Source: Paludibacteraceae bacterium
GTDB lineage: Bacteria; Bacteroidota; Bacteroidia; Bacteroidales; Paludibacteraceae
Length of the DNA: 44,403 nt
Direction: 5' to 3'
Assembly (NCBI GenBank): GCA_017464475.1
Contig: JAFTZQ010000025.1
Coordinates: 1 to 44,403 of the forward strand
Shown here: piece after piece, positions 33,854 to 41,706 of the stretch
Layout of the letters: each line of letters opens with the position of its first letter
Position numbering within the stretch: the stretch's first letter is position 1
Translations under genes and position numbers: made by a program
The notes under the pieces: generated by a model
Databases searched by the model: none
The model's input: the letters and a program-made list of their open reading frames with translations, nothing else
What the model was told of the DNA's origin: nothing

Positions 33854-34504
33854 ATGAGGTTTCGAATCACGCTTCTTCTGCTCATGGCTTCGGCCGTGGC
33901 TTTTGGTCGTCCCCAGCGGCGCGGCGTCGTAGTGGATACTATTTGCAATGCCTCGCTCCCGGCGATGCTGGAAGCGGCATCCAAATACTGCCGCCAGTTC
34001 CAGATGCAGTCCGATTCATTGTATCAATGGGCGTACGTGGGGATCGATAAACGGGAGAAAGAGGACACCCTGAAAAAACAGACCAAAGAGAGCCGCAATG
34101 CGATTCTCCTAAACTATAAGGAACGCGTTTATGACCCGGTGCTCAAGACCGGAGACATTACGATTGATATCTATGTCCTGGGTGTGCGCTGGTGGAAGGA
34201 CCAGCATCTGGGCACCAAATATACCCTCACGCGCCCTGCTTCCAGCCAATATCCCCTTACGGCAAGGATGGTTGCTACGTATAGCGGCTCGATCTTGGAG
34301 GGTGGGGAGGTTCTCTTCCGCTTGGACCCGATCGATCCTACCCACACGCGCGTACACTATGAATTCAACCTCACTTTCGGCAGAGTGCTCTCTGCTTTTA
34401 TCTCGGACAAGACATGGAAAAACGCCATCGAGTGGCGCTTCCAAATAATCATTAAAAATCTCGTGGAGTATGCCGAAACCGGCACGGTGGAGCGGAAAAA
34501 TTAA
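33854..34504 (+). CDS. Secreted protein of unknown function
   Basis: 216 residues from the ATG at 33854, with signal peptide (MRFRITLLLLMASAVAFG). The mature part has a helix (LPAMLEAASKYCRQFQ), beta-rich stretches (DITIDIYVLGVRWWKD, HTRVHYEFNLTFGRVL) and a C-terminal helix (WRFQIIIKNLVEYAET). Predicted periplasmic. No family recognised. It follows the Dabb gene by 4 nt. Its stop codon overlaps the stop of the convergent barrel gene by 4 nt (TTAA). Confidence 0.72.
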   Translation: MRFRITLLLLMASAVAFGRPQRRGVVVDTICNASLPAMLEAASKYCRQFQMQSDSLYQWAYVGIDKREKEDTLKKQTKESRNAILLNYKERVYDPVLKTGDITIDIYVLGVRWWKDQHLGTKYTLTRPASSQYPLTARMVATYSGSILEGGEVLFRLDPIDPTHTRVHYEFNLTFGRVLSAFISDKTWKNAIEWRFQIIIKNLVEYAETGTVERKN

Positions 34505-35409
34505 CGTCTCCGGCCTTTGATACCCGAGTAGTTGTTCAGTATCCGGCAGTTCTCGCAGTTACGCCACTGGTACGTCACAGTAATACCCACTTGGAACCAA
34601 CCGTCGTTCCAGTGGATATGCTCGTTGCCGTAGCGGTCTGTCCATTTGCCGAAACTGTTGCCTAATTGCTGACCGTCGCTGCTCTGCGAAGGAGCCAACG
34701 GGAACGCATCCAGGTTCATGTAATGGGTATCAATCAATCCTTCCTGCACCATGATCTCTGCACTCATCGACCACGATGGAGCTAACCGCCAACTATATCC
34801 GATACCCAACTGTACCATAGGCAGGATACCGAATGTCTTGCCCTCCAGTTTCGTGCGCACACGCTCTGCGCTGCCCAGCTGCTTGCGATAGGCGTAGAAT
34901 TCATAATTGGTGATAATGCTGGCTGCTACAGCCACGCCGCCGTATAGATAGAACCCGGCGTTGGCGAAAGGATAGTATTGTACGCCGAAAGAAGGATGAA
35001 TCAGAACCGATTGAAATTTACGGTAATCGTCGCGAGGCTCGGGCAGATTATCGAATTTTTCCTTGTTATTGCCCCGCAGCGTTCCTGCCATCAGTCCTAC
35101 GCGCAGATTGCAATGATTACCTGCAGGAATATTGTATCCGAAATTCAAACCGCCGCCGTAACTCAAGTTCTCTTTGTTGAATCCGCCATGAAAAGCCAAG
35201 CCCTCATTGTCCACATCGCCGAAATAGTACATGGCGTTTACGCCGATGGATATACCTTGCGAAACGAAGAAATTCTTGGTCGTGTATAGACCCGTACGCG
35301 AATTGGCTTTCGACGCCCAAACCACGCGCTCTCCTCTCTCTTTCGCCTGTATAAAGACAGGGAGGAAAAGGAGACACAATGCTACAAGTACACTATTTCG
35401 GACTTTCAT
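34501..35409 (-). CDS. Outer membrane beta-barrel protein
   Basis: 302 residues from the ATG at 35409, with signal peptide (MKVRNSVLVALCLLFLPVFIQA). The mature protein is a series of aromatic-ended beta strands (ISIGVNAMYYFGDV, LSYGGGLNFGYNI, GFYLYGGVAVAAS, MVQLGIGYSWRLAPSWSM, GWFQVGITVTYQWRNC), the look of a small barrel similar to PorT/PorG-like or OmpA-like barrels of Bacteroidota. After the last strand comes a short tail with Cys-x2-Cys (CENC) and a basic end. The exact family and any secretion role are open. An in-frame ATG at 35517 lies upstream of the promoter. Confidence 0.82.
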   Translation of the reverse strand: MKVRNSVLVALCLLFLPVFIQAKERGERVVWASKANSRTGLYTTKNFFVSQGISIGVNAMYYFGDVDNEGLAFHGGFNKENLSYGGGLNFGYNIPAGNHCNLRVGLMAGTLRGNNKEKFDNLPEPRDDYRKFQSVLIHPSFGVQYYPFANAGFYLYGGVAVAASIITNYEFYAYRKQLGSAERVRTKLEGKTFGILPMVQLGIGYSWRLAPSWSMSAEIMVQEGLIDTHYMNLDAFPLAPSQSSDGQQLGNSFGKWTDRYGNEHIHWNDGWFQVGITVTYQWRNCENCRILNNYSGIKGRRR

Positions 35410-35433
35410 GTGCTTAGATTTCAAAATCGGGTA

Positions 35434-35464
35434 CAAAATTACAACAAAAATGTTGAATATGCAA
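35434..35464 (-). promoter_or_regulatory. Promoter of outer membrane barrel gene
   Basis: Minus strand TAATTTTG (35434-35441) with TTG (35462-35464) 20 nt upstream. Confidence 0.72.
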
Positions 35465-35515
35465 ATATTTATAAAAAAAAATAATTTTTTAATAAAAAAG
35501 GAACCCCGGCAACAC

Positions 35516-35544
35516 AAAAAAAGGAGCGCTCTTGCGTTCCTTTT
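35516..35544 (-). terminator. Terminator of tRNA-Glu
   Basis: Stem GGAACGC/GCGCTCC (one wobble pair, 4-nt loop) followed on the minus strand by seven T. It directly follows the tRNA 3' end. Confidence 0.82.
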
Positions 35545-35546
35545 AG

Positions 35547-35619
35547 TAGTGCTACCCGGACTCGAACCGGGGTTTACGGCGTGAGAGGCCGTTGTCCTAG
35601 GCCACTAGACGATAGCACC
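35547..35619 (-). tRNA. tRNA-Glu(CTC)
   Basis: 73 nt. The anticodon loop CTCTCAC gives CTC. The T arm is CCCGGTTCGAGTCCGGG and the D arm TCGTCTAGTGGCCTAGGA is typical of tRNA-Glu. The acceptor pairs GGTGCTA with TAGCACT, with a G-U at the first pair. CCA is not encoded. Confidence 0.93.
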
Positions 35620-35646
35620 CAGCGCGTTCTTTTTCGAAAGCGGGTG

Positions 35647-35676
35647 CAAAAGTACTGCTTTTTTTTGAATTGACAA
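35647..35676 (-). promoter_or_regulatory. tRNA-Glu promoter
   Basis: Minus strand TACTTTTG (35647-35654) with TTG (35674-35676) 19 nt upstream. The start region GCACCCGCTTTCG is shared with other stable RNA promoters. Confidence 0.75.
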
Positions 35677-35715
35677 AATAATTTTGAAAAAAAATGCATT
35701 TTACCCCTCATTTTT

Positions 35716-35746
35716 TTGCATATTTGACGAAAAAGTAGTAATTTTG
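35716..35746 (+). promoter_or_regulatory. Promoter of signalling cluster
   Basis: TTG (35716-35718), 20 nt, TAATTTTG (35739-35746), then CGCCG. A short reading frame (35756-35788, MKIMTPNGRE) begins just after the expected start site and overlaps the first gene. Confidence 0.78.
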
Positions 35747-35774
35747 CGCCGTAAAATGAAAATAATGACCCCAA

Positions 35775-37820
35775 ATGGACGAGAATAAAAAGAAATTAGC
35801 GAGAGCGGGAGGATTCTGGATTTTATTGGTAGCCGGACTGGTTCTAGAGGCAACGGCTTGTCTTCAATATTTCTACAGCCGCACAGCGATCCAGCATGAG
35901 GCGGAGAATAGGGCGCGTGCTGAACTGCGTGCTGCCGAGTTGGAGATCAATGCCGCGACTGCGGAACTGGAGGCGGCGGCGAAGATGCTGACCAACATGG
36001 TGGAGCTTAGCCTGGATAACCCGGAGGGCATGTACACCTGCACGCGTACCTTGGTTGAGACATTGGATAATGTGGAGAGCGCCGGAGTGGCGTTCATCGC
36101 GGATTATTATCCCTCCAAAGGCCGCTGGTATGAGATATGCAGCAGCCGGATCTCTTCCGGCGATAGCGCGCGCATATACACGCGTCAAATAGGTAATAAG
36201 GACCACGACTATTTCCAAGCCGAGTGGTTCAATAATGGACTCACGATTGACAGCACTTGGTGGTCCGAGCCCTATCTGGACGATGCGGGCGCGCAGGCGA
36301 TGGTCGTCAGCTGCTCTTACCCTGTCCATGACAAGGAGGGCAAAGTGGTTGCGGTAGTTTGCGTCGATCTGTCCATCAGCCGTCTCCACCGCGTCTCGGA
36401 GTACCTCCAGGTCTATAAGGACAGCTATTATTCGATCGCTTCGGCTACGGGAGTGGACATCGTTGCCCGTCCGGACACCATGCCGGGGCGCAAGTATATG
36501 ATCTTCGAGGAGGAGATTGATGCGACGGGGTGGCATATTTCAATCATTATTCCGGAGGACATCTTGTACGCCGACCTGCGCCATGTGGGACTTATCGTGA
36601 CGATTCTGATGATTTTAGGCCTCGCGCTGCTGATTTTTATCATGTATCATAGCGGGCGTAATATCCAGAATCTGATCTCCGCGAACTCCCAGAAGGAGCG
36701 AATGATGAACGAACTGGAGATCGCTCAAACAATCCAGCGCGCGATGTTGCCGAAGGTCTTTCCGCCTTTTGCCGACCGTCTTGATCTGAATATCTATGGT
36801 ATGGTCGATCCGGCGAAGGAGATAGGCGGCGATTTGTATGATTTCTATGTGCGCCACGACAAACTCTTCTTCTGCGTCGGCGATGTCAGCGGAAAAGGTG
36901 TTCCGGCTTCGCTTGTCATGGCGACGATCCGGTCCCTCTTCCGTAGCGTCACGGCGCACGAAGAGCACGCGCATCTGATCGCAACCCAGATTAACGACAC
37001 CCTCGCTGAGCAGAACGACCAGAACATGTTCGTCACACTCTTTATCGGCGTCTTGGACCTCACGAACGGACATCTCCATTATTGCAACGCCGGGCATAAC
37101 GCGCCTCTGCTCAACGGCGAGATGTTGACTGTCTTGCCGAATCTGCCGATCGGTGTCCTCACCGGCTTTGAGTATCAGTCGCAGGAGATTGACCTGCATC
37201 CGTCCGACCTCCTCTTCCTTTATACGGATGGACTGACCGAGGCGGAGAACACACGCCATGAATTGTTTGGCGAGTCGCGTATGTTGGAGGAGGTGAAAAA
37301 AATGCTTGCTCTCCGGCCGCGCCAAATCGTGGACGCCATGCGTGCTACAGTGGCTGCTTTCGCAGGAGACGCCCAGCAGAGCGACGACCTCACCATGCTC
37401 GCGATCCGTTTCCAACTCCCTGCGATCGTCATGCGAAATGATATCCAGCAGATTCCAACCCTCGCCGAATGGGTGGATGGGCTGAACGTGCCGGCGGAGT
37501 TCAATATGCCGATCAACTTGGCGCTCGAAGAAGCGGTCAGCAATGTGATGCTGTATGCTTATCCCGATCGCACGGACGGTAAAGTCTTCGTCGAGTATCT
37601 GGAGGTGCCGACCGAGCAAGGACGGCAAATGATCTTCACGATCTCCGACTCGGGAATTCCGTTCGATCCGACCCAAAAATCGGAAGCGGACATCACCCTC
37701 TCGGCGGAAGAGCGCGCTATCGGCGGACTCGGAATACATCTCGTGCGCCAGCTCATGGACCAAATCATCTACGAACGCATAGATGACAAGAACATCCTTA
37801 CCCTCATCAAAAAATTGTAA
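35775..37820 (+). CDS. Sensor / SpoIIE-type PP2C phosphatase / HATPase kinase fusion
   Basis: 681 residues. Membrane segments at about 14-33 and 271-290 flank a periplasmic Cache-like sensor (35-265). In the cytoplasm a coiled linker leads to a PP2C domain of SpoIIE/RsbU type (about 315-547) with metal-binding Asp353 (IGGDLYDFY), Asp370 (VGDVSGKG), Asp485 (YTDGLTEA) and Asp537/538 (QSDDLT). The end (about 555-681) is a GHKL ATPase of RsbW/SpoIIAB type with N box LALEEAVSN (Glu585, Asn590), DSGIPFDP and GGLGIHLV. One protein thus carries both phosphatase and anti-sigma-type kinase. The expected partner, a STAS protein, is next. Confidence 0.93.
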   Translation: MDENKKKLARAGGFWILLVAGLVLEATACLQYFYSRTAIQHEAENRARAELRAAELEINAATAELEAAAKMLTNMVELSLDNPEGMYTCTRTLVETLDNVESAGVAFIADYYPSKGRWYEICSSRISSGDSARIYTRQIGNKDHDYFQAEWFNNGLTIDSTWWSEPYLDDAGAQAMVVSCSYPVHDKEGKVVAVVCVDLSISRLHRVSEYLQVYKDSYYSIASATGVDIVARPDTMPGRKYMIFEEEIDATGWHISIIIPEDILYADLRHVGLIVTILMILGLALLIFIMYHSGRNIQNLISANSQKERMMNELEIAQTIQRAMLPKVFPPFADRLDLNIYGMVDPAKEIGGDLYDFYVRHDKLFFCVGDVSGKGVPASLVMATIRSLFRSVTAHEEHAHLIATQINDTLAEQNDQNMFVTLFIGVLDLTNGHLHYCNAGHNAPLLNGEMLTVLPNLPIGVLTGFEYQSQEIDLHPSDLLFLYTDGLTEAENTRHELFGESRMLEEVKKMLALRPRQIVDAMRATVAAFAGDAQQSDDLTMLAIRFQLPAIVMRNDIQQIPTLAEWVDGLNVPAEFNMPINLALEEAVSNVMLYAYPDRTDGKVFVEYLEVPTEQGRQMIFTISDSGIPFDPTQKSEADITLSAEERAIGGLGIHLVRQLMDQIIYERIDDKNILTLIKKL

Positions 37821-37848
37821 ATTGTAATCGTAAATTGTAAATAAAATT

Positions 37849-38151
37849 ATGTCAACTCAAATTCAAGAATCCGGTGATCAAATTATTGCCTATTTCGACG
37901 GACGGCTGGACACAGCGGCAGCTGTTGCTACGGCGGAGCAAGTGAAACCTCTTCAGGAGGCTTCACACAAAGAGATCATCCTCGATTGTACCAAGCTGGA
38001 GTACATCTCTTCGTCCGGTCTGCGTATTTTCCTTTCTATCCGCAAGGATGCTGCCACGCACGGTTCCAAAGTGATTGTTCGCAACATCAACGCCGATATT
38101 CGCCAGGTCTTTATCATGACCGGATTTATCAGCCTTTTTGAGATACAATGA
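37849..38151 (+). CDS. STAS domain anti-sigma factor antagonist
   Basis: 100 residues, RsbV/SpoIIAA-like. The phosphorylation site loop reads LEYISSSGLRIFL; Ser55 or Ser56 would be phosphorylated by an RsbW-type kinase and dephosphorylated by a PP2C enzyme, both activities being present in the preceding protein. The usual Asp before the serine is Ser54 here. The 28-nt gap upstream consists of ATTGTAA-type repeats. The stop overlaps the next start (ATGATG). No sigma factor gene is nearby, so the final target of the switch is unknown. Confidence 0.93.
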   Translation: MSTQIQESGDQIIAYFDGRLDTAAAVATAEQVKPLQEASHKEIILDCTKLEYISSSGLRIFLSIRKDAATHGSKVIVRNINADIRQVFIMTGFISLFEIQ

Positions 38152-39206
38152 TGGATTCGCTTGATCTACATTGCCAACTCATCTTGGACGAGTACCGTGA
38201 CTCGCTGCCGCTCTTGGAGCAGATGAAAGAGGAGGTGCTTGCGAAGCTTCGCGAAGCCTTGGACCGCAACGGACTTTATGTCACGGCGATCGAAGCGCGT
38301 ATCAAAACCGAAGAGAGTTTGGCGGGCAAGTTGGCGCTCAAGGGCGCTAAATACGCGACGCTCGCGGATATAACGGATGTCCTCGGCGCGCGAATTATCA
38401 CGTTCTACACCGACGATGTGGACCGGGTTGCCGCGATGGCGGAGCAGATGTTTGATATCGACTGGGACAACTCGGTGGACAAACGCCGCCTCCACCAGCT
38501 TGATAGTTTTGGCTATAACTCGCTCCATTATATCTGTCGCTTGCCGAATTATCCGCTGCGTTTCGAGCTCCAGCTCCGCACGACCCTCCAGCACGCGTGG
38601 GCGTCGATCAACCATGACACGGGATATAAGTCCGGCATTGAGATTCCGCGCGAGTATCTGCGTCGTATGAACCGACTTGCCGGGATGTTAGAGATGGTGG
38701 ACGATGAGTTCAGCCGTATCCGTACGGAGATCAACGACTACCGCCGCCGTGTCCAGCAACTGGTCAGCACAGGACGGCTGGACGAAGTGCTGCTCGATGG
38801 CGACACTTTCCAGTCCTACCTACAGGCGCGACCCTTTGACGCTCTCAATAAGCGGATCGCGGCGATTAACCAGGCGGAGATCCAAGATGCACCCCTTATT
38901 CGCTACCTGCGCGTCCTCAAGGAACTCCAATGCAACACCTTGGGAGATGTCAGCCGTCTTATCACGCGCTATGAAGAGGACGCTTATCGCTTGGCGAGAC
39001 ACCAGCTTGGTAACACCGACTTGGATATTATCTCTTCCGCGGTCGGGCTGCAAAATATCTGTATCGTTTGTGTCCTCAGCACGGGAGGAGGCAAGATCGG
39101 CTTGGAGCGGCTTTTCGACATCCTCAACGGGCATAACAGCCATAATGCCGAGCTGGCGGAACTGACGTACACCCAAGCTCTCAACCTCCCCTTCATGCAA
39201 AAATAA
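38148..39206 (+). CDS. RelA/SpoT-type (p)ppGpp synthetase
   Basis: 352 residues. The nucleotidyltransferase domain of RelA/SpoT enzymes occupies about 25-200: IEARIKTEESLAGKL (ATP site), DITDVLGARI with Asp77, SFGYNSLHY with Tyr123 and the catalytic FELQLRTTLQHAWA with Glu140, followed by INHDTGYKS. No HD hydrolase domain, TGS or ACT is present, so it is a small alarmone synthetase with an extra helical C-terminal domain (about 205-352) not recognised. It would transfer pyrophosphate from ATP to GDP or GTP. Starts at 38148 or the next codon at 38151, overlapping the STAS gene. Confidence 0.92.
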   Translation: MMDSLDLHCQLILDEYRDSLPLLEQMKEEVLAKLREALDRNGLYVTAIEARIKTEESLAGKLALKGAKYATLADITDVLGARIITFYTDDVDRVAAMAEQMFDIDWDNSVDKRRLHQLDSFGYNSLHYICRLPNYPLRFELQLRTTLQHAWASINHDTGYKSGIEIPREYLRRMNRLAGMLEMVDDEFSRIRTEINDYRRRVQQLVSTGRLDEVLLDGDTFQSYLQARPFDALNKRIAAINQAEIQDAPLIRYLRVLKELQCNTLGDVSRLITRYEEDAYRLARHQLGNTDLDIISSAVGLQNICIVCVLSTGGGKIGLERLFDILNGHNSHNAELAELTYTQALNLPFMQK

Positions 39207-39239
39207 TTTTTAATTTTTAATATTTAATTTCACATTCCC

Positions 39240-40136
39240 ATGACCCAGATTGATCTCAACGACTACATCCGCACGGGCGAAGGAGCCAACGGTGCCAGTT
39301 ATAACCACAAGTCGGACCCCAATATCATGCTCAAACTCTATTTCCGCAATTTTGATGCAGCTGCGTTGGAGTTGGAGCTGGCGCAAAAAGTGTACGCCTT
39401 GGGCATCCCTTCGCCGGAACCCGGAGACTTGGTGACGGACGGTAAGCAGGTCGGAATACGTTTCCGTCGTCTGGAAGGCAAACGCTCTTACTCGCGCGCT
39501 TGCGGAGACGAACCGGAACGCACGGAGGAGTACGCACGCGAGTTCGCGCGCCTCTGTATCAAACTGCACTCCATCCATGTTCCCACGGACCGGTTTGAGT
39601 CGGTCAAAGACCGTCTATACCACATGCTGGACACGAATCCCGACTTTACTCCCGACCAGAAACAGAAGATCCACGATTTCATTGCTGCTGCGCCGGAAGC
39701 TGATACGGCTATTCATGGCGACCTCCAGTTCTCGAACGGTATCTTCACCGAGAAAGACGGTGTGCGTACGCCGTATTTCATCGACCTCGGCGATTTCTGC
39801 TACGGCTATCCCATGTTCGACCTCGGTATGGTCTATCTCTGCTGCTGCCTCAATAACGAAGCGTGGACCATGGAGCAATACCACATGTCCAATGCCACCG
39901 CGCGACGTTTCTGGGACGCCTTTGCCGCAGAGTATTTCCTCTCGCCCGAATGTCCGCTCATTCCGTACGGATGGAAGGATAAGAACGGCAAACCGCTCTT
40001 CGGACCCGGAGCTGATCTCAACGAAGTGGAGCGCCAAATCAAGATCTATGCAGGGCTCAAAACACTCATCGTTGAGCGTGACACCCATTGCCCGATGCCC
40101 GAGTTCCGAGCTATGCTGGAGGGTACTATTTACTAA
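39240..40136 (+). CDS. Aminoglycoside phosphotransferase-like kinase
   Basis: 298 residues, APH/choline kinase fold. GEGANGAS (13-20) is the nucleotide loop, Lys32 (IMLKLYF) the likely ATP lysine, HGDLQFSN (159-166) the catalytic Brenner motif with Asp161 and Asn166, and IDLGD (181-185) the metal-binding segment. It resembles the TIGR02172-type paralogue family known from Fibrobacter. The substrate is unknown: small molecule or protein are both possible. Resistance is unlikely given the signalling context. It lies 33 nt after the alarmone synthetase gene. Confidence 0.88.
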   Translation: MTQIDLNDYIRTGEGANGASYNHKSDPNIMLKLYFRNFDAAALELELAQKVYALGIPSPEPGDLVTDGKQVGIRFRRLEGKRSYSRACGDEPERTEEYAREFARLCIKLHSIHVPTDRFESVKDRLYHMLDTNPDFTPDQKQKIHDFIAAAPEADTAIHGDLQFSNGIFTEKDGVRTPYFIDLGDFCYGYPMFDLGMVYLCCCLNNEAWTMEQYHMSNATARRFWDAFAAEYFLSPECPLIPYGWKDKNGKPLFGPGADLNEVERQIKIYAGLKTLIVERDTHCPMPEFRAMLEGTIY

Positions 40137-40150
40137 TCATTCTTGCATCT

Positions 40151-40735
40151 ATGGCGAATAAATATATAGATACCGACCTCTTGGACCGTGCAATCATCTT
40201 TGCGGTCAACGCCCATCATAACACGGAGCGCAGAGGCAAAGGTTTTCCGTACATCGTCCATCCTCTCGAAGCGGTGGAGATAGTAGCCACCATCACCTCC
40301 GACCAGGAACTTCTGGCGGCGGCGGCACTCCACGATACGATTGAAGACACAGACGTCACGATCGACCAACTCCGCTCCCTCTTTGGCGACAGAGTAGCGC
40401 AACTCGTTCAGGACGAAAGCGATGTCTTCATCGACGGCGTCTCCGAAGCGGATAGTTGGCATGCACGCAAAGAGGCGGCAATCAACCGTCTCGCGGCGGC
40501 GCCTTTTGACGCAAAAGTCGTAGCGATGGGCGATAAACTAAGTAACATGCGCGCGATATGGCGCGACTATCAAATCAAAGGCGACGACCTTTGGTCGATC
40601 TTCCATGTCACGGACAAGTTCTCTCACGAGTGGCATTACCGCGGACTCGCAGATGCTCTCTCGCCCCTCGCCGACACTTTTGCCTACCAAGAGTTCCTCC
40701 GCCTCATCAACGATGTCTTCTATCCGCATCTCTAA
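40151..40735 (+). CDS. Mesh1-like HD hydrolase, probable (p)ppGpp hydrolase
   Basis: 194 residues from the ATG at 40151. A single HD domain of the SpoT/Mesh1 type: His37 (YIVHPLEA), His61-Asp62 (ALHDTIEDT), Glu65-Asp66, and Asp128 with Asn132 (AMGDKLSNMR). The spacing of His61, Asp62, Glu65 and Asp66, and of the later Asp/Asn pair, matches human MESH1. Such enzymes remove the 3' pyrophosphate of (p)ppGpp in a Mn-dependent way; related ones act on NADPH or nucleotides. Together with the synthetase two genes upstream it would form a make-and-break pair. Confidence 0.86.
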   Translation: MANKYIDTDLLDRAIIFAVNAHHNTERRGKGFPYIVHPLEAVEIVATITSDQELLAAAALHDTIEDTDVTIDQLRSLFGDRVAQLVQDESDVFIDGVSEADSWHARKEAAINRLAAAPFDAKVVAMGDKLSNMRAIWRDYQIKGDDLWSIFHVTDKFSHEWHYRGLADALSPLADTFAYQEFLRLINDVFYPHL

Positions 40736-40749
40736 ACACTAAACATTAA

Positions 40750-41553
40750 TTGGAAGTCTCTTTTGACAACATAGTAAACGCCCGCGACTTGGGCGGCATG
40801 ATCGGCGCCGGAGGGCACGCCGTACGACCGCATCGTATCTTGCGTACAGCGCACCTCCATGACGCTTCGCCTGCCGACTTAAAACGTCTCCATGACGAAT
40901 TCAACCTCGTCCGCATCTTCGATTTCCGCTCTTTCGGAGAAGCGGAAGCCTTGCCGGATCAGCCTGTGGAGGGTGCAACCCATCATCTCCTGCCGACCAT
41001 CGACCTTAGCGCCGAGAGACTGACAGAGCAGCCGATTCCCCAAGAAGCTTTCCTCGACCTCGAAAGCCATATCGTCAACTATTCCTTCTATCCCGAGGTG
41101 CAAGCCATGGCGGCAAACATGTACCCCTCGCTCATCCGTAGCGAATATTCCCAACTCCAGTACGCCACCTTCCTTCGCCTGATCGTGGAGAGCCCCGAGG
41201 ACGGCGGAATACTCTGGCATTGTTTCCAAGGCAAGGACCGGACAGGGTGGGGAGCTGCGTATCTGCTCTTTGCCCTCGGGGTGGACAGGGAAGCGATCAT
41301 AGCGGACTTTGACCTCTCCAACGCTGCGTACCGCACACTCGTGGATCGCCTCAATGCAGAGATCATCCGTCGTGGCGGAGGCGAACCCGAGATGGAAGTT
41401 ATCCGCGCCTTCATGGGCGTTTCCACCAATAATTTCATCCGCACTCTCAACCTCATCGACCGTGAGTTTGGCGGCATGTCCTCCTATCTGGAGAACCAGC
41501 TCCTCCTCACCTCCGCCGACCTCCACCTCCTCCGCCGCCGATTCCTCCTCTAA
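40750..41553 (+). CDS. Tyrosine/dual-specificity protein phosphatase
   Basis: 267 residues from a TTG at 40750. The N-terminal NARDLGG motif and the CX5R loop HCFQGKDRTGWG (Cys158, Arg164) define the Y_phosphatase3 family, soluble Cys-based phosphatases that act on phosphotyrosine, phosphoinositides or other phosphate esters. Cytoplasmic, no signal peptide. As the last gene of the cluster it might reverse a phosphorylation made by the APH-type kinase, but this is only inference. 14 nt separate it from the hydrolase gene. Confidence 0.9.
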   Translation: MEVSFDNIVNARDLGGMIGAGGHAVRPHRILRTAHLHDASPADLKRLHDEFNLVRIFDFRSFGEAEALPDQPVEGATHHLLPTIDLSAERLTEQPIPQEAFLDLESHIVNYSFYPEVQAMAANMYPSLIRSEYSQLQYATFLRLIVESPEDGGILWHCFQGKDRTGWGAAYLLFALGVDREAIIADFDLSNAAYRTLVDRLNAEIIRRGGGEPEMEVIRAFMGVSTNNFIRTLNLIDREFGGMSSYLENQLLLTSADLHLLRRRFLL

Positions 41554-41589
41554 TCTGCCATTTTGTCAGCCTTATTCTGCCAAAAACCC

Positions 41590-41706
41590 TTTGGCACAAA
41601 CTTTGTCTTACTCATAGCGAACCTGGTTCGACTAGATCAACTGGATCCCCTGGTTCGACTGGTTAAACTGGATAAACTGGATTATTAACTAAAAAAACAT
41701 ACAACT
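41590..41706 (+). promoter_or_regulatory. dnaK upstream element and leader shared with groES
   Basis: TTGGCA (41591-41596), TTTGTC starting 11 nt later (41602-41607), 5 nt, CATAGCGA (41613-41620), then six 9-bp units ending in ACTAG or CTGG (41627-41680), AACTAAAAAA and ACATACAAC before the ATG. GG-N10-GT at 41593-41606 recalls a sigma-54 site with a changed last base. TGCCAAA/TTTGGCA (41578-41596) forms an inverted repeat over the element. No TAnnTTTG promoter is obvious. Confidence 0.82.

Noticed and set aside
39240-40136. Aminoglycoside resistance gene
   Set aside because: The fold is shared, but the operon context is signalling and no resistance subfamily is recognisable.
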